A stretch of 64,000 bases of DNA from Petrolisthes cinctipes. Its lineage: Eukaryota > Arthropoda > Malacostraca > Decapoda > Porcellanidae. Shown piece by piece: positions 1 to 12,841 of the stretch. The notes below the pieces were generated by a model, which was not told the DNA's origin, did not search any database, and saw only the letters and a list, made by a program, of their open reading frames with translations. Positions within the stretch are counted from its first letter, which is position 1; each line of letters starts with the position of its first letter. Location: positions 496,001-560,000 of the forward strand of contig JAWQEG010000717.1 in NCBI GenBank assembly GCA_033782935.1, written 5' to 3'. The translations under genes were made by a program, and so were the position numbers.

Positions 1-3000
1 TAGGCTCAAAGTATGCTAAAAATCAATATTTTAGGTGTCCAAAGTCGATATGTACATGCATCTTCTGTACCCGTTGATATCTCAAATTCAAGCTCAAAAC
101 TACCCGAAAAATCGATATTTTTGGGTCCCAGAAGCGATCTGTACATGCCTACTCCGTGTTAGAGTATTTTCATAATACAGGCCTAAAATATGCTGAAAAT
201 CGATATTTTAGGTGCCCAAAGTCAATATGTGTATGCATCTTCTGTACCCGTTTATATCTCAAATTCAGGCTCAAAACACCCGAAAAATCGATATTTTTGG
301 GTCCCAGAAGCTAACTGTACATGCCTATTCCGTGTTAGAGTATTTTCATAATACAGACCCAAAACATGCTGAAAATCGATATTTTAGGTGCCCAAAGTCG
401 ATATGTGCATGCATCTTCAGTACACGTTTATATCTCAAATTCAGGCTCAAAACATCTTAAAACTCGATATTTTTCGTTCCAAGAAGCGATTTGTACATGC
501 CTTCTCAGTAATAGAATATTTTTAAGATTAAGGCCGAAAACATGCTGAAAATCGATATTTTAGGTGCACAAAATCGATATGTGCATGCATCTTCTGTACC
601 CGTTTATGTCCCAAATTCAGGCTCAAAACACCCTAAAATTCGATATTTTTGGGTCCAAAAAGCGATCTGTACATGCCTACTCAGTGCTAGAATATTTTCA
701 AAATATAGGTTCAAAACATGCTAAATATGGATATTTTGGGTGCACAAAGTCTATATATGCATGCATTTTCTGTACCCATTTACATCCCAAATTCAGGCTT
801 AAAACACCCGAAAATTCGATGTTTTTGGGTCCCCGAAGCGATATGTACATGCCTACTCCGTGTTAGAGTAATTTCATAATACAGGCCCAAAACATGCTGA
901 AAATCGATATTTTAGGTCCCCAAAGTCAATATGTGTATGCATCTTCTGTAAACGTTTATATTCCAAATTCAGACTCAAAACACCCGAAAATTCGATATTT
1001 TTGGGTCCCAGAAGCGATCTGTACATGCCTACTCCGTATTAGAGTATTTTTATAATGCAGGCCCAAAACATGCTGAAAATCGATATTTTAAGTGCCCAAA
1101 GTCAATATGTGTATGCATCTTCAGTACCGTTTTATATCTCAAATTCAGGCTCAAAACACCCGATAATTCAAAATTTTTATGTCCCAGAAGCGATCTGTAC
1201 ATGCCTACTCCTTCCTAAAATGTTTTCAAGTTACAGACCCAACATTCTCAAAATCGATATTTTAGGTGCAAAAAGTCGTATGTGCATGCATCTTCAGTAC
1301 CCGTTTATATCTCAAATTCAGGCTTAAAACACACGAAAATTCTATATTTTTGGGTCCCAGAAGCAATCTTTACATGCCTACTCAGTGCTAGAATTTTTTC
1401 AATATATAGGCCCAAAACATGCTGAAAATCGATATTTTAGGTGCCCAAAGTCGATATGTGCATGCATCTTCTGTACCCGTTTATATCTCAAATACAGGCT
1501 CAAAACACCCGAATATTTGATTTTATTTTGGCCCAGAAGCGATCTGTACATGCCTACTTAGTGACAGAATATTTTCAAAATACAGACCCAAAACAACCTG
1601 AAAATTGATATTTCAGGTGCCCAAAGTCGATATGTGCATGCATCTTCAGTACCCGTTGATATCTCAAATTCAAGCTCAAAACACCCGAAAATTCGATATT
1701 TTTGGGTCCCAGAAGCGATCTGTATATGACTACTCCGTGTTAGAGTATTTTCATTATACAGGCCTAAAATATGCTGAAAATCGATATTCTAGGTGACCAA
1801 AGTCAATATGTGTATGCATCTTCTGTACCCGTTTATATCTCAAATATAGGCTCAAAACACCCGAAAAATCGATATTTTTGGGTCCCAGAAGCTATCTGTA
1901 CATGCCTATTCCGTGTTAGAGTATTTTCATAATACAGACCCAAAACATGCTGAAAATCGATATTTTAGGTGCCCAAAGTCGATATGTGCATGCATCTTCA
2001 GTACCCGTTTATATCTCAAATTCAGGCTCAAAACACCTGAAAATTCGATATTTTTGCGTCCCAGAAGCGATCTGTACATGCCTATTCAGTAATGGAATGT
2101 TTTCAAAATATAGGCTCAAAGTATGCTAAAAATCAATATTTTAGGTGTCCAAAGTCGATATGTACATGCATCTTCTGTACCCGTTGATATCTCAAATTCA
2201 AGCTCAAAACTACCCGAAAAATCGATATTTTTGGGTCCCAGAAGCGATCTGTACATGCCTACTCCGTGTTAGAGTATTTTCATAATACAGGCCTAAAATA
2301 TGCTGAAAATCGATATTTTAGGTGCCCAAAGTCAATATGTGTATGCATCTTCTGTACCCGTTTATATCTCAAATTCAGGCTCAAAACACCCGAAAAATCG
2401 ATATTTTTGGGTCCCAGAAGCTAACTGTACATGCCTATTCCGTGTTAGAGTATTTTCATAATACAGACCCAAAACATGCTGAAAATCGATATTTTAGGTG
2501 CCCAAAGTCGATATGTGCATGCATCTTCAGTACACGTTTATATCTCAAATTCAGGCTCAAAACATCTTAAAACTCGATATTTTTCGTTCCAAGAAGCGAT
2601 TTGTACATGCCTTCTCAGTAATAGAATATTTTTAAGATTAAGGCCGAAAACATGCTGAAAATCGATATTTTAGGTGCACAAAATCGATATGTGCATGCAT
2701 CTTCTGTACCCGTTTATGTCCCAAATTCAGGCTCAAAACACCCTAAAATTCGATATTTTTGGGTCCAAAAAGCGATCTGTACATGCCTACTCAGTGCTAG
2801 AATATTTTCAAAATATAGGTTCAAAACATGCTAAATATGGATATTTTGGGTGCACAAAGTCTATATATGCATGCATTTTCTGTACCCATTTACATCCCAA
2901 ATTCAGGCTTAAAACACCCGAAAATTCGATGTTTTTGGGTCCCCGAAGCGATATGTACATGCCTACTCCGTGTTAGAGTAATTTCATAATACAGGCCCAA

Positions 3001-3280
3001 AACATGCTGAAAATCGATATTTTAGGTCCCCAAAGTCAATATGTGTATGCATCTTCTGTAAACGTTTATATTCCAAATTCAGACTCAAAACACCCGAAAA
3101 TTCGATATTTTTGGGTCCCAGAAGCGATCTGTACATGCCTACTCCGTATTAGAGTATTTTTATAATACAGGCCCAAAACATGCTGAAAATCGATATTTTA
3201 AGTGCCCAAAGTCAATATGTGTATGCATCTTCAGTACCCGTTTATATCTCAAATTCAGGCTCAAAACACCCGAAAATTCA
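1..3280 (+). repeat. 2,110-bp-offset duplication of a 12-monomer block
   Basis: Reading 1-1,056 against 2,111-3,166 I found no difference; the first mismatch is G1057 versus A3167. Similarity then falls away by about 1,165/3,275. The offset of 2,110 is twelve 176-bp monomers less two bases. The left copy begins at the window edge, so the duplicated block may be larger than seen. Monomers inside one copy differ clearly from one another, so the identity reflects a recent block duplication (unequal exchange or conversion), not general homogeneity. An assembly artefact cannot be excluded from sequence alone. Confidence 0.9.
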
Positions 3281-4061
3281 ATATTTTTGGGTCCCAGAAG
3301 CAAACTGTACATGCCTACTCAGTGCTAGAATGTTTTCAAAATATAGTCCCAAAACCTGCTGAAAATCGATATTTTAGGTGCCCAAAGTCGATATGTGCAT
3401 GCATCTTCTGTACCCGTTTATATCTCAAATTCAGGCTCAAAACACCCGAAAATTCGATATTTTTGGGTCCCAGAAGCGATCTGTACATGCCTACTCAATG
3501 TTAGATTATTTTCAAAACACAGGCACAAAAACAAGTTGAAAATAGATATTTTAGGTGCCCAAAATTAATATGTGCATGGATCTTCTGTACCCGTTTATGT
3601 CCCAAATTCAGGCTCAAAACACCTGAAAATTAGATATTTTTGGGACCCAGAAGCGATCTGTACATGCCTACTCAATGTTAAAATATTTCTAAAATACAGG
3701 AACAAAAACAAGTTGAAAATCGATGTTTTAGGTACCCAAAATCGATATGTGCATTCATCTTCAGTACCCGTTTATATCTCAAATTCAGGCTCAAAACACC
3801 CGAAAAATCAATATTTATGGGTCCCAGAAGCTATCTGTACATGCCTATTCCGTGTTTGAGTTTTTTCAAAATAAAGGCCAAAAACATGCTGAAAATCGAT
3901 ATATTAGGTGCCCAAAGTCGATATGTGCATTCATCTTCTGTACCCGTTGATATCTCAAATTCAAGCTCAAAACACCCGAAAATTCGATATTTTTGGGTCC
4001 CAGAAGCGATCTGTACATGCCTACTCCGTGTTAGAGTATTTTCATAATACAGGCCTAAAAT

Positions 4062-5030
4062 ATGCTGAAAATCGATATTTTAGGTGACCAAAGTCAATAT
4101 GTGTATGCATCTTCTGTACCCGTTTATATCTCAAATTCAGGCTCAAAACACACGAAAAATCGATATTTTTGGGTCCCAGAAGCTATCTGTACATGCCTAT
4201 TCCGTGTTAGAGTATTTTCATAATACAGACCCAAAACATGCTGAAAAACGATATTTTAGGTGCCCAAAGTCGATATGTGCATGCATGTTCAGTACCCGTT
4301 TATATCTCAAATTCAGGCTCAAAACACCTGAAAATTCGAAATTTTTGCGTCCCAGAAGCGATCTGTACATGCCTATTCAGTAATGGAATGTTTTCAAAAT
4401 ATAGGCTCAAAGTATGCTAAAAATCTATATTTTAGGTGTCCAAAGTCGATATGTGCATGCATCTTCTGTACCCGTTGATATCTCAAATTCAAGCTCAAAA
4501 CACCCGAAAATTCAAAATTTTTGGGTCCCAGAAGCGATCTGTACATGCCTACTCCGTGTTAGAGTATTTTCATAATACAGGCCTAAAATATGCTGAAAAT
4601 CGATATTCTAGGTGACCAAAGTCAATATGTGTATGCATCTTCTGTACCCGTTTATATCTCAAATTCAGGCTCAAAACACCGAAAAATCGATATTTTTGGG
4701 TCCCAGAAGCTATCTGTACATGCCTATTCCGTGTTAGAGTATTTTCATAATACAGACCCAAAACATGCTGAAAAACGATATTTTAGGTGCCCAAAGTCGA
4801 TATGTGCATGCATCTTCAGTACCCGTTTATATCTCAAATTCAGGCTCAAAACACCTGAAAATTCGATATTTTTGCGTCCCAGAAGCGATCTGTACATGCC
4901 TATTCAGTAATGGAATGTTTTCAAAATATAGGCTCAAAGTATGCTAAAAATCAATATTTTAGGTGTCCAAAGTCGATATGTGCATGCATCTTCTGTACCC
5001 GTTGATATCTCAAATTCAAGCTCAAAACAT
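4062..5030 (+). repeat. Three-monomer tandem duplication (about 528 bp) in region I
   Basis: The block starting at 4,062 (ATGCTGAAAATCG followed by GGTGACCAAAGTC) recurs at 4,590, and a third diverged copy lies at 1,771. All share AGCTATCTGTAC in half B of the first monomer, then TTTGCGTCCC with CAGTAATGGAATG in the next, then GGCTCAAAGTATGC. The second copy has lost one C at about 4,680 (ACACCGAAAAATC). Similarity of the two tandem copies ends near 4,505/5,030, where the second continues into a monomer matching 500-710 and 2,610-2,820. Confidence 0.82.
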
Positions 5031-5121
5031 CCTAAAATTCGATATTTTTGGGTCCAAGAAGCGATTTGTACATGCCTACTCAGTAATAGAATATTTTTAA
5101 GATTAAGGCCGAAAACATGCT

Positions 5122-5208
5122 GAAAATCGATATTTTAGGTGCACAAAATCGATATGTGCATGCATCTTCTGTACCCGTTTATGTCCCAAATTCAGGCTCA
5201 AAACACCC
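5122..5208 (+). repeat. Half A of the monomer (87 bp)
   Basis: Begins GAAAATCGATATTTT and ends GGCTCAAAACACCC (ACCCT join in this copy). It contains the near-palindromic GTGCATGCATC (SphI plus NsiI type core), which half B has changed to TGTACATGCCTA. The two ATAT tetramers flanking GTGCATGC...CGTTT are the endpoints of the 29-bp deletion seen in short monomers. Confidence 0.88.
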
Positions 5209-5297
5209 TAAAATTCGATATTTTTGGGTCCAAAAAGCGATCTGTACATGCCTACTCAATGCTATAATATTTTCAAAATATAGGCCCAAAACATGCT
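5209..5297 (+). repeat. Half B of the monomer (89 bp)
   Basis: Aligns to half A as GAAAATTCGATATTTT / CCCA.AA.CGAT.TGTACATGC / TTTCAAAATACAGGCCCAAAACA. By hand about 60 of 88 aligned positions match, spread over the whole length. Half B is never deleted in short monomers and carries the TATTTTCAAAATA dyad, which half A has lost (TATATCTCAAATT). Confidence 0.88.
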
Positions 5298-8200
5298 GAA
5301 AATCGATATTTTAGGTGCCCAAAGTCGATATGTGCATGCATCTTCTGCACCCGTTTATATCTCAAATTCAGGCTCAAAACACCCGAAAATTCGAAATTTT
5401 TGGGTCCCAGAAGCGATGTGTACATACCTACTCAATGTAAGAATATTTTCAAAACACAGGCACAAAAACAAGTTGAAAATCGATAATTTAGGTGCCCAAA
5501 ATCAATATGTGCATGCATCTTCAGTACCCGTTTATATCTCAAATTCTGGCTCAAAACACCCGAAAATTCGATATTTTTGGTTCCCAAAAGCGATCTGTAC
5601 ATGCCTACTCCGTGGTAGAGTATTTTCAAAATACAGGCCTAAAACATCTTGAAATTCGATATTTTAGGTGCCAAAAGCAATATGTGTATGCATCTTCAGT
5701 ACACGTTTGTATCTCAAATTCAGGCTCAAACATCCGAAAACTCGATATTTTTGGGTCCAAGAAGCGATTTGTACATTCCTACTCAATGTTAGAATATTTT
5801 CAAAATACAGGCACAAAAACAAGTTGAAAATCGATGTTTTAGGTGCCCAAAATCGATATGTGCATTCATCTTCAGTACCCGTTTATATCTCAAATTCAGG
5901 GTCAAAAATCCCGAAAATTCGATATTTTTGGGTCCCATAAGGAATTTGTACATGCCTATTCTGTGTTATAGTATTTTCAAAATACAGGCCCAAAACATGC
6001 TGAAAATCGATATTTTAGGAGCCCAAAGTCAATATGTGAATGCATATTCTGTACCCGTTTATATCTCAAATTCAGGCTTAAAACACCCGAAAATTCGATA
6101 TTTTTGGTTTCCGGAAGCGATCTGTACATGCCTACTCCGTGTTAGAGTATTTTCAAAATACAAGCCCAAAACATGCTGAAAATCAATATTTCAGGTGCCC
6201 AAAGTTGATATGTGCATGCATCTTCAGTACCCGTTTATATCTCAAATTCAGGCTCAAAACACCCGAAAATTCGATATTTTTGGGACCCAGAAGCGATCTG
6301 TACATGATAATCATTGCTAGAATTTTCTCAAAATACAGACCCAAACATGCTGAAAATCGATATTTTAGGTGCCCAAAGTCAATATGTGCATGCATCTTCA
6401 GTACTCGTTTATATCTCAAATTCAGGCTTAAAACACCCGAAAATTCGATATTTTTGGGTCCCGGAAGCGACCTGTACATGCCTACTCAGTGCTAGAATGT
6501 TTTCAAAATATAGACCCAAAGCATGCTAAAATCGATATTTTAGGTGCCCAAAGTCGATATGTGCATGCATCTTCAGTACCCGTTTATATCTCAAATTCAG
6601 ACTCAAAACACCCGAAAATTCGATATTTTTGGTTCCCAGAAGCGATCTGTACATGCCTACTCAGAGCTACAATGTTTTCAAATTATAGGCCTAAAACATG
6701 CTGAAAATCGATATTTTAGGTGGCCAAAGTCGATATGTGCATGTATCTTAATTTTCAGTACCAGTTTATATCTCAAATTCTAGCTTAAAACACCCGAAAA
6801 TTCGATATTTTTGGATCCCATAAGCGATCTGTACATGCCTACTCCGTGTTAGAGTATTTTCAAAATACAGGCCTAAAACATGCTGAAATTCGATATTTTA
6901 GGTGCCCAAAGTCAATATGTGTATGCATCTTCTGTATCCGTTTATATCTCAAATTCAGGCTCAAAACACCCGAAAATTCGATATTTTTGGGTCCCAGAAG
7001 CGAACTGTACTTGCCTAATCATTGCTAGAATTTTCTCAAAATACAGACCCAAACATGCTGAAAATCGATATTTTAGGTGCTCAAAGTCAATATGTGCATG
7101 TATCTTCAGTACTCGTTTATATCTCTAATTCAGACTCAAAACACCCGAAAATTCGATATTTTTGAGTCCCAGAAGCGATCTGTACATGCCTACGCAGTAA
7201 TAGAATATTTAAAAAAACACGCCCAAAACATGCTGAAAATCGATATTTTAGGTGCCCAAAGTCGATATGTGCATGCATCTTCTGTACACGCTTATATCTC
7301 AAATTCAGGCTGAAAACACCCGAAAACTCGATATTTTTGGGTCCCAGAAGGGATCTGTACATGACTACTCCGTGTTAGAGTATTTTCAAAATACAGGCCC
7401 AAAACATGCTGAAAATTGATATTTCAGGTGCCCAAAGTCAATATGTGAATGCATCTTCTGTACCCGTTTATATCTCTAATTCTGGCTCAAAACACCTGAA
7501 AATTTCGATATTTTTGGGTCCCAAAGGCAATCTGTACATGCCTACTCCGTGTTAGAGTATTTTCAAAATACAGGCCCAAAACATGCTGAAAATTGATATT
7601 TCAGGTGCCCAAAGTCGATATGTGCATGCATCTTCAGTACCCGTTTATATCTCAAATTCAGGCTCAAAACACCCGAAAATTCGATATTTTTGGGTCCCAG
7701 AAGCGATCTGTACATGCCTAATCTTTGCTAGAATTTTCTCAAAATACAGACCCAAACATGCTGAAAATCGATATTTTAGGTGCTCAAAGTCAATATGTGC
7801 ATGCATCTTCAGTACACGTTTATATCTCAAATTCAGACTCAAAACACCCGAAAATTCGATATTTTTGAGTCCCAGAAGCGATCTGTACATGCCTACGCAG
7901 TAATAGAGTATATAAAAAACACGCCCAAAACATGTTGAAAATCGATATTTTAGGTACCCAAAGTCAATATGTGAATGCATCTTCTGTAACCGTTTATATC
8001 TCAAATTCAGGCTTAAAACACCCGAAAATTCGATATTTTTGGGTCCCAGAAGCGATCTGTACATGCCTACTCAGTGCTAGAATGTTTTCAAAATAAAGGC
8101 CCAAAACATGCTGAAAATCGATATTTTAGGTGCCCAATGTCGATATGTGCATGCATCTTCAGTACCCGTTTATATCTAAAATTCTGGCTCAAAACACCCG

Positions 8201-11200
8201 AAAAATCGATATTTTTGGTTCCCAGAAGCGATCTGTACATGCCTACTCCGTGTTAGAGTATTTTCAAAATAAAGGCCTAAAACATGCTGAAATTCGTTAT
8301 TTTAGGTGCACAAAGTCAATATGTGTATGCATCTTCTGTACCCGTTTATATCCCAAATTCAGGCTCAAAACACCCGAAAATTCGGTATTTTTGGGAACCA
8401 GAAGCGATCTGTAAATGCCTACTCAGTGTTAGACTCTTTAAAAAAAAAAAAGACCCAAAATATGCTCAAAATCGATATTTTGGGTGCCCAAAGTCGATAT
8501 GTGCATGCATCTTTTGTACCCGTTTATATCCCAAATTCAGGCTCAAAACACCCGAAAATTCGGTATTTTTGGGTACCAGAAGCAATCTGTACATGCCTAC
8601 TCCTTGCTGGAATGTTTTCAAGATACAGACCAAAAACATGCTCAAAATCGATATTTTAAGTGCAAAAAGTCAATATCTGAATGCATCTTCGGTATCCGTT
8701 TATATCTCAAATTCAGGCTCAAAACAACGGAAAATTCATAATTTTTAGGTCCCAGAAGCGATATGTACATGCCTACTCAGTACTAGAATGTTTTCAAAAT
8801 ATAGGCTCAAAACATGCTCAAAATGGATATTTTAGGTGCCCAAAGTCAATTTGTGCATGCATCTTCTGTACCCGTTTATATCTCAAATTCAGGATCAAAT
8901 TATCCGAGAATTCGATTTTTATTGGTCCCAGAAGCGATCTGTACATGCCTACTCCGTGTTAGAGTATTTTCAAAATAAAGGCCCAAAACATGCTAAAAAT
9001 CGATATTTTGGGTGCTCAAAGTCGATATGTGCATGCATTTTCTGTACCCGTTTATATCTCAAATTCCGGCTCAAAACACCCGAAAATTCGATATTTTTGT
9101 GGCCATGAAGCGATCTGTACATGACTACTCCGTTTTATTGTATTTTTTTAAAATACAGGCAAAAAACATGCGAAAAATCGATATTTTGGGTGCCCAAAGT
9201 CGATATGTGCATGCATCTTCTGTACTTGTTTATATCTCAAATTCAGGCTCAAAACACCCGTAAATTCGATATTTGTGGGTCCCAAAGGCGATCTGTAAAT
9301 GCCTACTCAGTGTTAGACTCTTTTTTAAGATACAGGCCCAAAATATGCCCAAATTGATATTTTGGGTGCCCAAAGTCGATATGTGCATGAATCTTCTGTA
9401 CCCGTTTATATCCCAAATTCAGGCTTAAAACACCCGAAAATTCGGTATTTTTGGGTACCAGAAGCGATCTGTACATGCCTACTCCGTGTTAGAGTATTTT
9501 CAAAATACAGGCCCAAAACATGCTCAAAATCGATGTTTTAGGTGGCAAAAAGTCGATATGTGCATGCATCTTCAATACCCGTTTATATCTCAAATTCAGG
9601 CTCAAAACACCCGAAAATTCGATATTTTTGGGTCCCAGAAGCGATCTGTACATGCCTACTCCGTGTTAGAGTATTTTCAAAATACAGGCCCAAAACATGC
9701 TGAAAATCGATATTTTAGATGCCAAAAGTCAATATGTGCATGTATCTTCTGTACCCGTTTATATCTCAAATTCAGGCTAAAAAACACCCGAAAATTCAAT
9801 ATTTTGGGGTCCCAGAAGCAATCTGTACATGCCTACTCAGTGCTAGAATATTTTCAAAATATAGGCTAAAAACATGCTAAAATCGATATTTTAGATGCCC
9901 AAAGTCAATATGTGCATGTATCTTCTGTACCCGTTTATATCTCAAATTCGGGCTCAAAACACCCGAAACTTCAATATTTTGGGGTCCCAGAAGCAATCTG
10001 TACATGCCTAGTCAGTGCTAGAATATTTTCAAAATATAGGCTAAAAACATGCTTAAAATCGATATTTTAGGTGCCAAAAGTCGATATCTCAAATTCAGGC
10101 CCAAAACACCCGAAAATTCCATATTTTTGGGTCCCAGAAGCGATCTGTACATGCCTACTCCGTGTTAGAGTATTTTCAAAATACAGGCCAAAAACATACT
10201 GAAAATCGATCGTTTAGGTGCCCAAAAGTCGATATGTGCATGCATCTACTGTACCCGTTTATATCTCAAAATCTGGCCCTAAACACCCGAAAATTCAATA
10301 TTTTGGGGTCCCAGAAGCGATCTGTACATGCCTACTCCGTGTTAGAGTATTTTCAAAATTCAGGCCCAAAACATGCTGAAAATCGATATATTTGATGCCC
10401 AAAGTCAGAAAGTGTATGCATCTTCTGTACTCGTTTATATCTCAATATCAGGGTCAGAACACCCAAAAATTCGATATTTTGGGGTCCCAGAAGCGATATG
10501 TACATGCCTACTCAGTGCTAGAATATTTTCAAAATATAGGCTCAAAACATGCTAAAAATCGATATTTTTGGTGCGTAAAGTCGATATCTCAAATTCAGGC
10601 CCATAACACCAGAAAATTCGATATTTTTGGGTCCCAGAAGCGATCTGTACATGCCTACTCCGTGTTAGAGTATTTTCAAAATACAGGCCAAAAACATACT
10701 GAAAATCGATCTTTTACGTGCCCAAAAGTCGATATGTGCATGCATCTTCTGTACCCGTTTATATCTCAAATTCAGGCCCAAAACACCCGGAAATTCGATA
10801 TTTTTGAGTCCCAGAAGCGATCTGTACTCCGTGTTAGAGTATTTTCAAAATACAGGCCCAAAACATGCTGAAAATCGATATTTTAGATGCCCAAAGTCAA
10901 TATGTGCATGTATCTTCTGTACCCGTTTATATCTCAAAATCTGGCCCAAAACACCCAAAAATTCGATATTTTGGGTTCCCAGAAGCGATCTGTACAGGCC
11001 TACTCAGTGCTAGAATATTTTCAAAATACAGGCTCAAAACATGCTAAAAATCGATATTTTATATGCGTAAAGTCGATATCTCAAATTCAGGCCCAAAACA
11101 CCCGAAAACTCGATATTTTGGGGTCCCAGAAGCGATCTGTACATGCCTACTCCGTGTTAGAGTATTTTCAAGATACAGGCTCAAAACATACTGAAAATCG

Positions 11201-12693
11201 ATCTTTTAGGTGCCTAAAAGTCGATATGTGCATGTATCTTCTGTACCCGTTTGTATCTCAAATTCAGGCTCAAAACACCCGAGAATTCGATATTTTGGGG
11301 TTCCAGAAGCGATCTGTACATGCCTACTCAGTGCTAGTATATTTTCAAAATATAGGCTAAAAACATGCTAAAAATCGATATTTTAAGTGCCAAAAAGTCA
11401 ATATCTCAAATTCAGGCCCAAAACACCCGAAAATTCGATATTTAGGTTTCCCAGAAGCGATCTGTACATGCCTACACCGTTTTAGAGTATTTTCAAAATG
11501 CAGGCCAAAAACATACTGAAATTGATCTTTTACGTGCCCAAAAGTCGATATGTGCATGCATCTTCTGTACCCGTTTATATCTTAAATTCTGGCCCTAGAC
11601 ACCCGAAAATTCGATATTTTGGGGTCCCAGAAGCGATCTGTACATGCCTACTCAGTGCTAGAATATTTTCAAAATGCAGGCTCAAAACATGCTAAAAATC
11701 GATATTTTAGGTTCCAAAAAGTCGATATCTCAAATTCAGGCCCAAAACACCCGAAAACTCGATATTTCGGGGTCCCAGAAGCGATCTCTACATGCCTACT
11801 CCGTGTTAGAGTATTTTCAAAATACAGGCCCAAAACATACTGAAAATCGATCTTTTAGGTGACCAAAAGTCGATATGTGCGTGCATCTTCTGTACCCGCT
11901 TATATCTCAAATTCTGGCCCTAAACACCCGAAAATTCGATATTTTGGGGTCCCTGAAGCGATCTGTACATGCTTACTCCGTGTTAGAGTAATTTCAAAAT
12001 TCAGGCCCAAAACATGCTGAAAATCGATATTTTTAGTGCCCAAAGTCAATATGTGTATGCATCTTCTGCACCCGTTTATATCTCAAATTCAGGCTCAAAA
12101 CACCCGAAAATTCAATATTTGGGGGTCCCAGAAGCAATCTGTACATGCCTACTCAGTGCTAGAATATTTTCAAAATATAGGCTCAAAACATGATAAAAAT
12201 CGATATTTTAGTTGCGTAAAGGCGATATCTCAAATTCAGGCCCAAAACACCCGAAAATTCGATATTATGGGGTCCCAGAAGCGATCTCTACATGCCTACT
12301 CCGTTTTAGGGTATTTACAAAATACAGGCCCAAAACATGCTCAAAATCGATGTTCTAGGTGCCCAAAAGTAGATATGTGTATGCATCTTCAGTACCCGTT
12401 TATTTCTCAAATTAAGGCTCAAAACACCCGAATTTCGATATTTTGGGGTCCCAGAAGCGATCTTTACATGCCTACTCCGTGTTAGAGTATTTTCAAAATG
12501 CATGCCCAAAACATGCTGAAAATCGATATTTTAGATGCCCAAAGTCAATATGTGCATGTATCTTCTGTACCCGTTTATATCTCAAATTCAGGCTCAAAAC
12601 ACCCGAAAATTCAATATTTTGGGGTCCCAGAAGCAATCTGTACATGCCTACTCAGTGCTAAAATATTTTCAAAATATCGGCTAAAAACATGCT

Positions 12694-12841
12694 AAAAATC
12701 GATATTTTAGGTGCCAAAAAGTCGATATCTCAAATTAAGGCCCAAAACACCCGAAAATTCAATATTTTGGGGTCCCAGAAGCGATCTGTACATGCCTACT
12801 CCGTGTTAGTGTATTTTCAAAATACAGGCCAAAAACATACT
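12694..12841 (+). repeat. Representative short monomer, subtype S2 (148 bp)
   Basis: Half A reads GGTGCCAAAAAGTCGATAT joined directly to CTCAAATTAAGGCCC. This is the 177-bp monomer less 29 bp: the segment GTGCATGC...TTTATAT between two ATAT copies is gone. Subtype S2 is usually linked to ATATTTAGGGGTCC in half B (here ATATTTTGGGG) and followed by a monomer starting ATACTGAAAATCGATC. Confidence 0.9.
12811..12825. other. Half-B dyad, G-C form
   Basis: GTATTTT, a single C, then AAAATAC: a perfect 7-bp-arm inverted repeat. This form sits in monomers with CCGTGTTAGAGTATTTTC and recurs in nearly every monomer of that family. It could form a small cruciform or be read as a symmetric binding site; no function is shown. 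Confidence 0.8.

Larger units (their letters stand above)
5122..5297 (+). repeat. Representative full-length monomer (176 bp)
   Basis: Chosen to define phase: the unit begins at the G of GAAAATCGATATTTT and the next unit begins at 5,298. It splits into half A (5,122-5,208, 87 bp) and half B (5,209-5,297, 89 bp), which are homologous. The 177-bp form common in region II has one extra A in GTGCCCAAAAGTCG. Confidence 0.93.
1..10053 (+). repeat. Region I: full-length 176-bp monomers without short derivatives
   Basis: About 57 monomers, nearly all 176 bp (for example consecutive units begin at 4,946, 5,122 and 5,298). Typical diagnostic bases are GTGCCCAAAGTC (three A) in half A and ATATTTTTGGGTCC (T5G3) in half B. 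No monomer carries the 29-bp deletion that defines the rest of the window. Neighbouring monomers differ at many sites, apart from blocks copied by duplication (see 1-3,280 and 4,062-5,030). T4G4 half-B variants and the extra-A half-A variant enter only in the last few hundred bases, from about 9,780, so the boundary with region II is graded. No gene is present. Confidence 0.93.
5031..10053 (+). repeat. Diverged 176-bp monomer stretch of region I
   Basis: No gene and no obvious multi-monomer order. Variants worth noting: the half-B end ACAAAAACAAGTTGAAAAT at about 5,463 and 5,812 (also 3,525 and 3,700) in place of CCCAAAACATGCTG; a six-base insertion at about 6,750 (ATCTTAATTTTCAGTA); AT-rich linkers at 7,208 and 7,908; and a 12-A run at 8,440-8,451. 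The last full-length monomers before 10,054 already have the T4G4 half B typical of region II. Confidence 0.85.

Noticed and set aside
5209..5240. CENP-B-box-like TTCGATATTTTTGGG in half B
   Set aside because: Compared with the core TTCG-N4-A-N2-CGGG, two essential positions differ (T for A, T or G for C) in the common monomer forms. A match of TTCG and GGG alone is weak in an AT-rich repeat.
7200..7930. TATATAAAAAA-type motif at about 7,908 as a promoter
   Set aside because: It is a local mutation of the half-B dyad region in one monomer, with no gene downstream.
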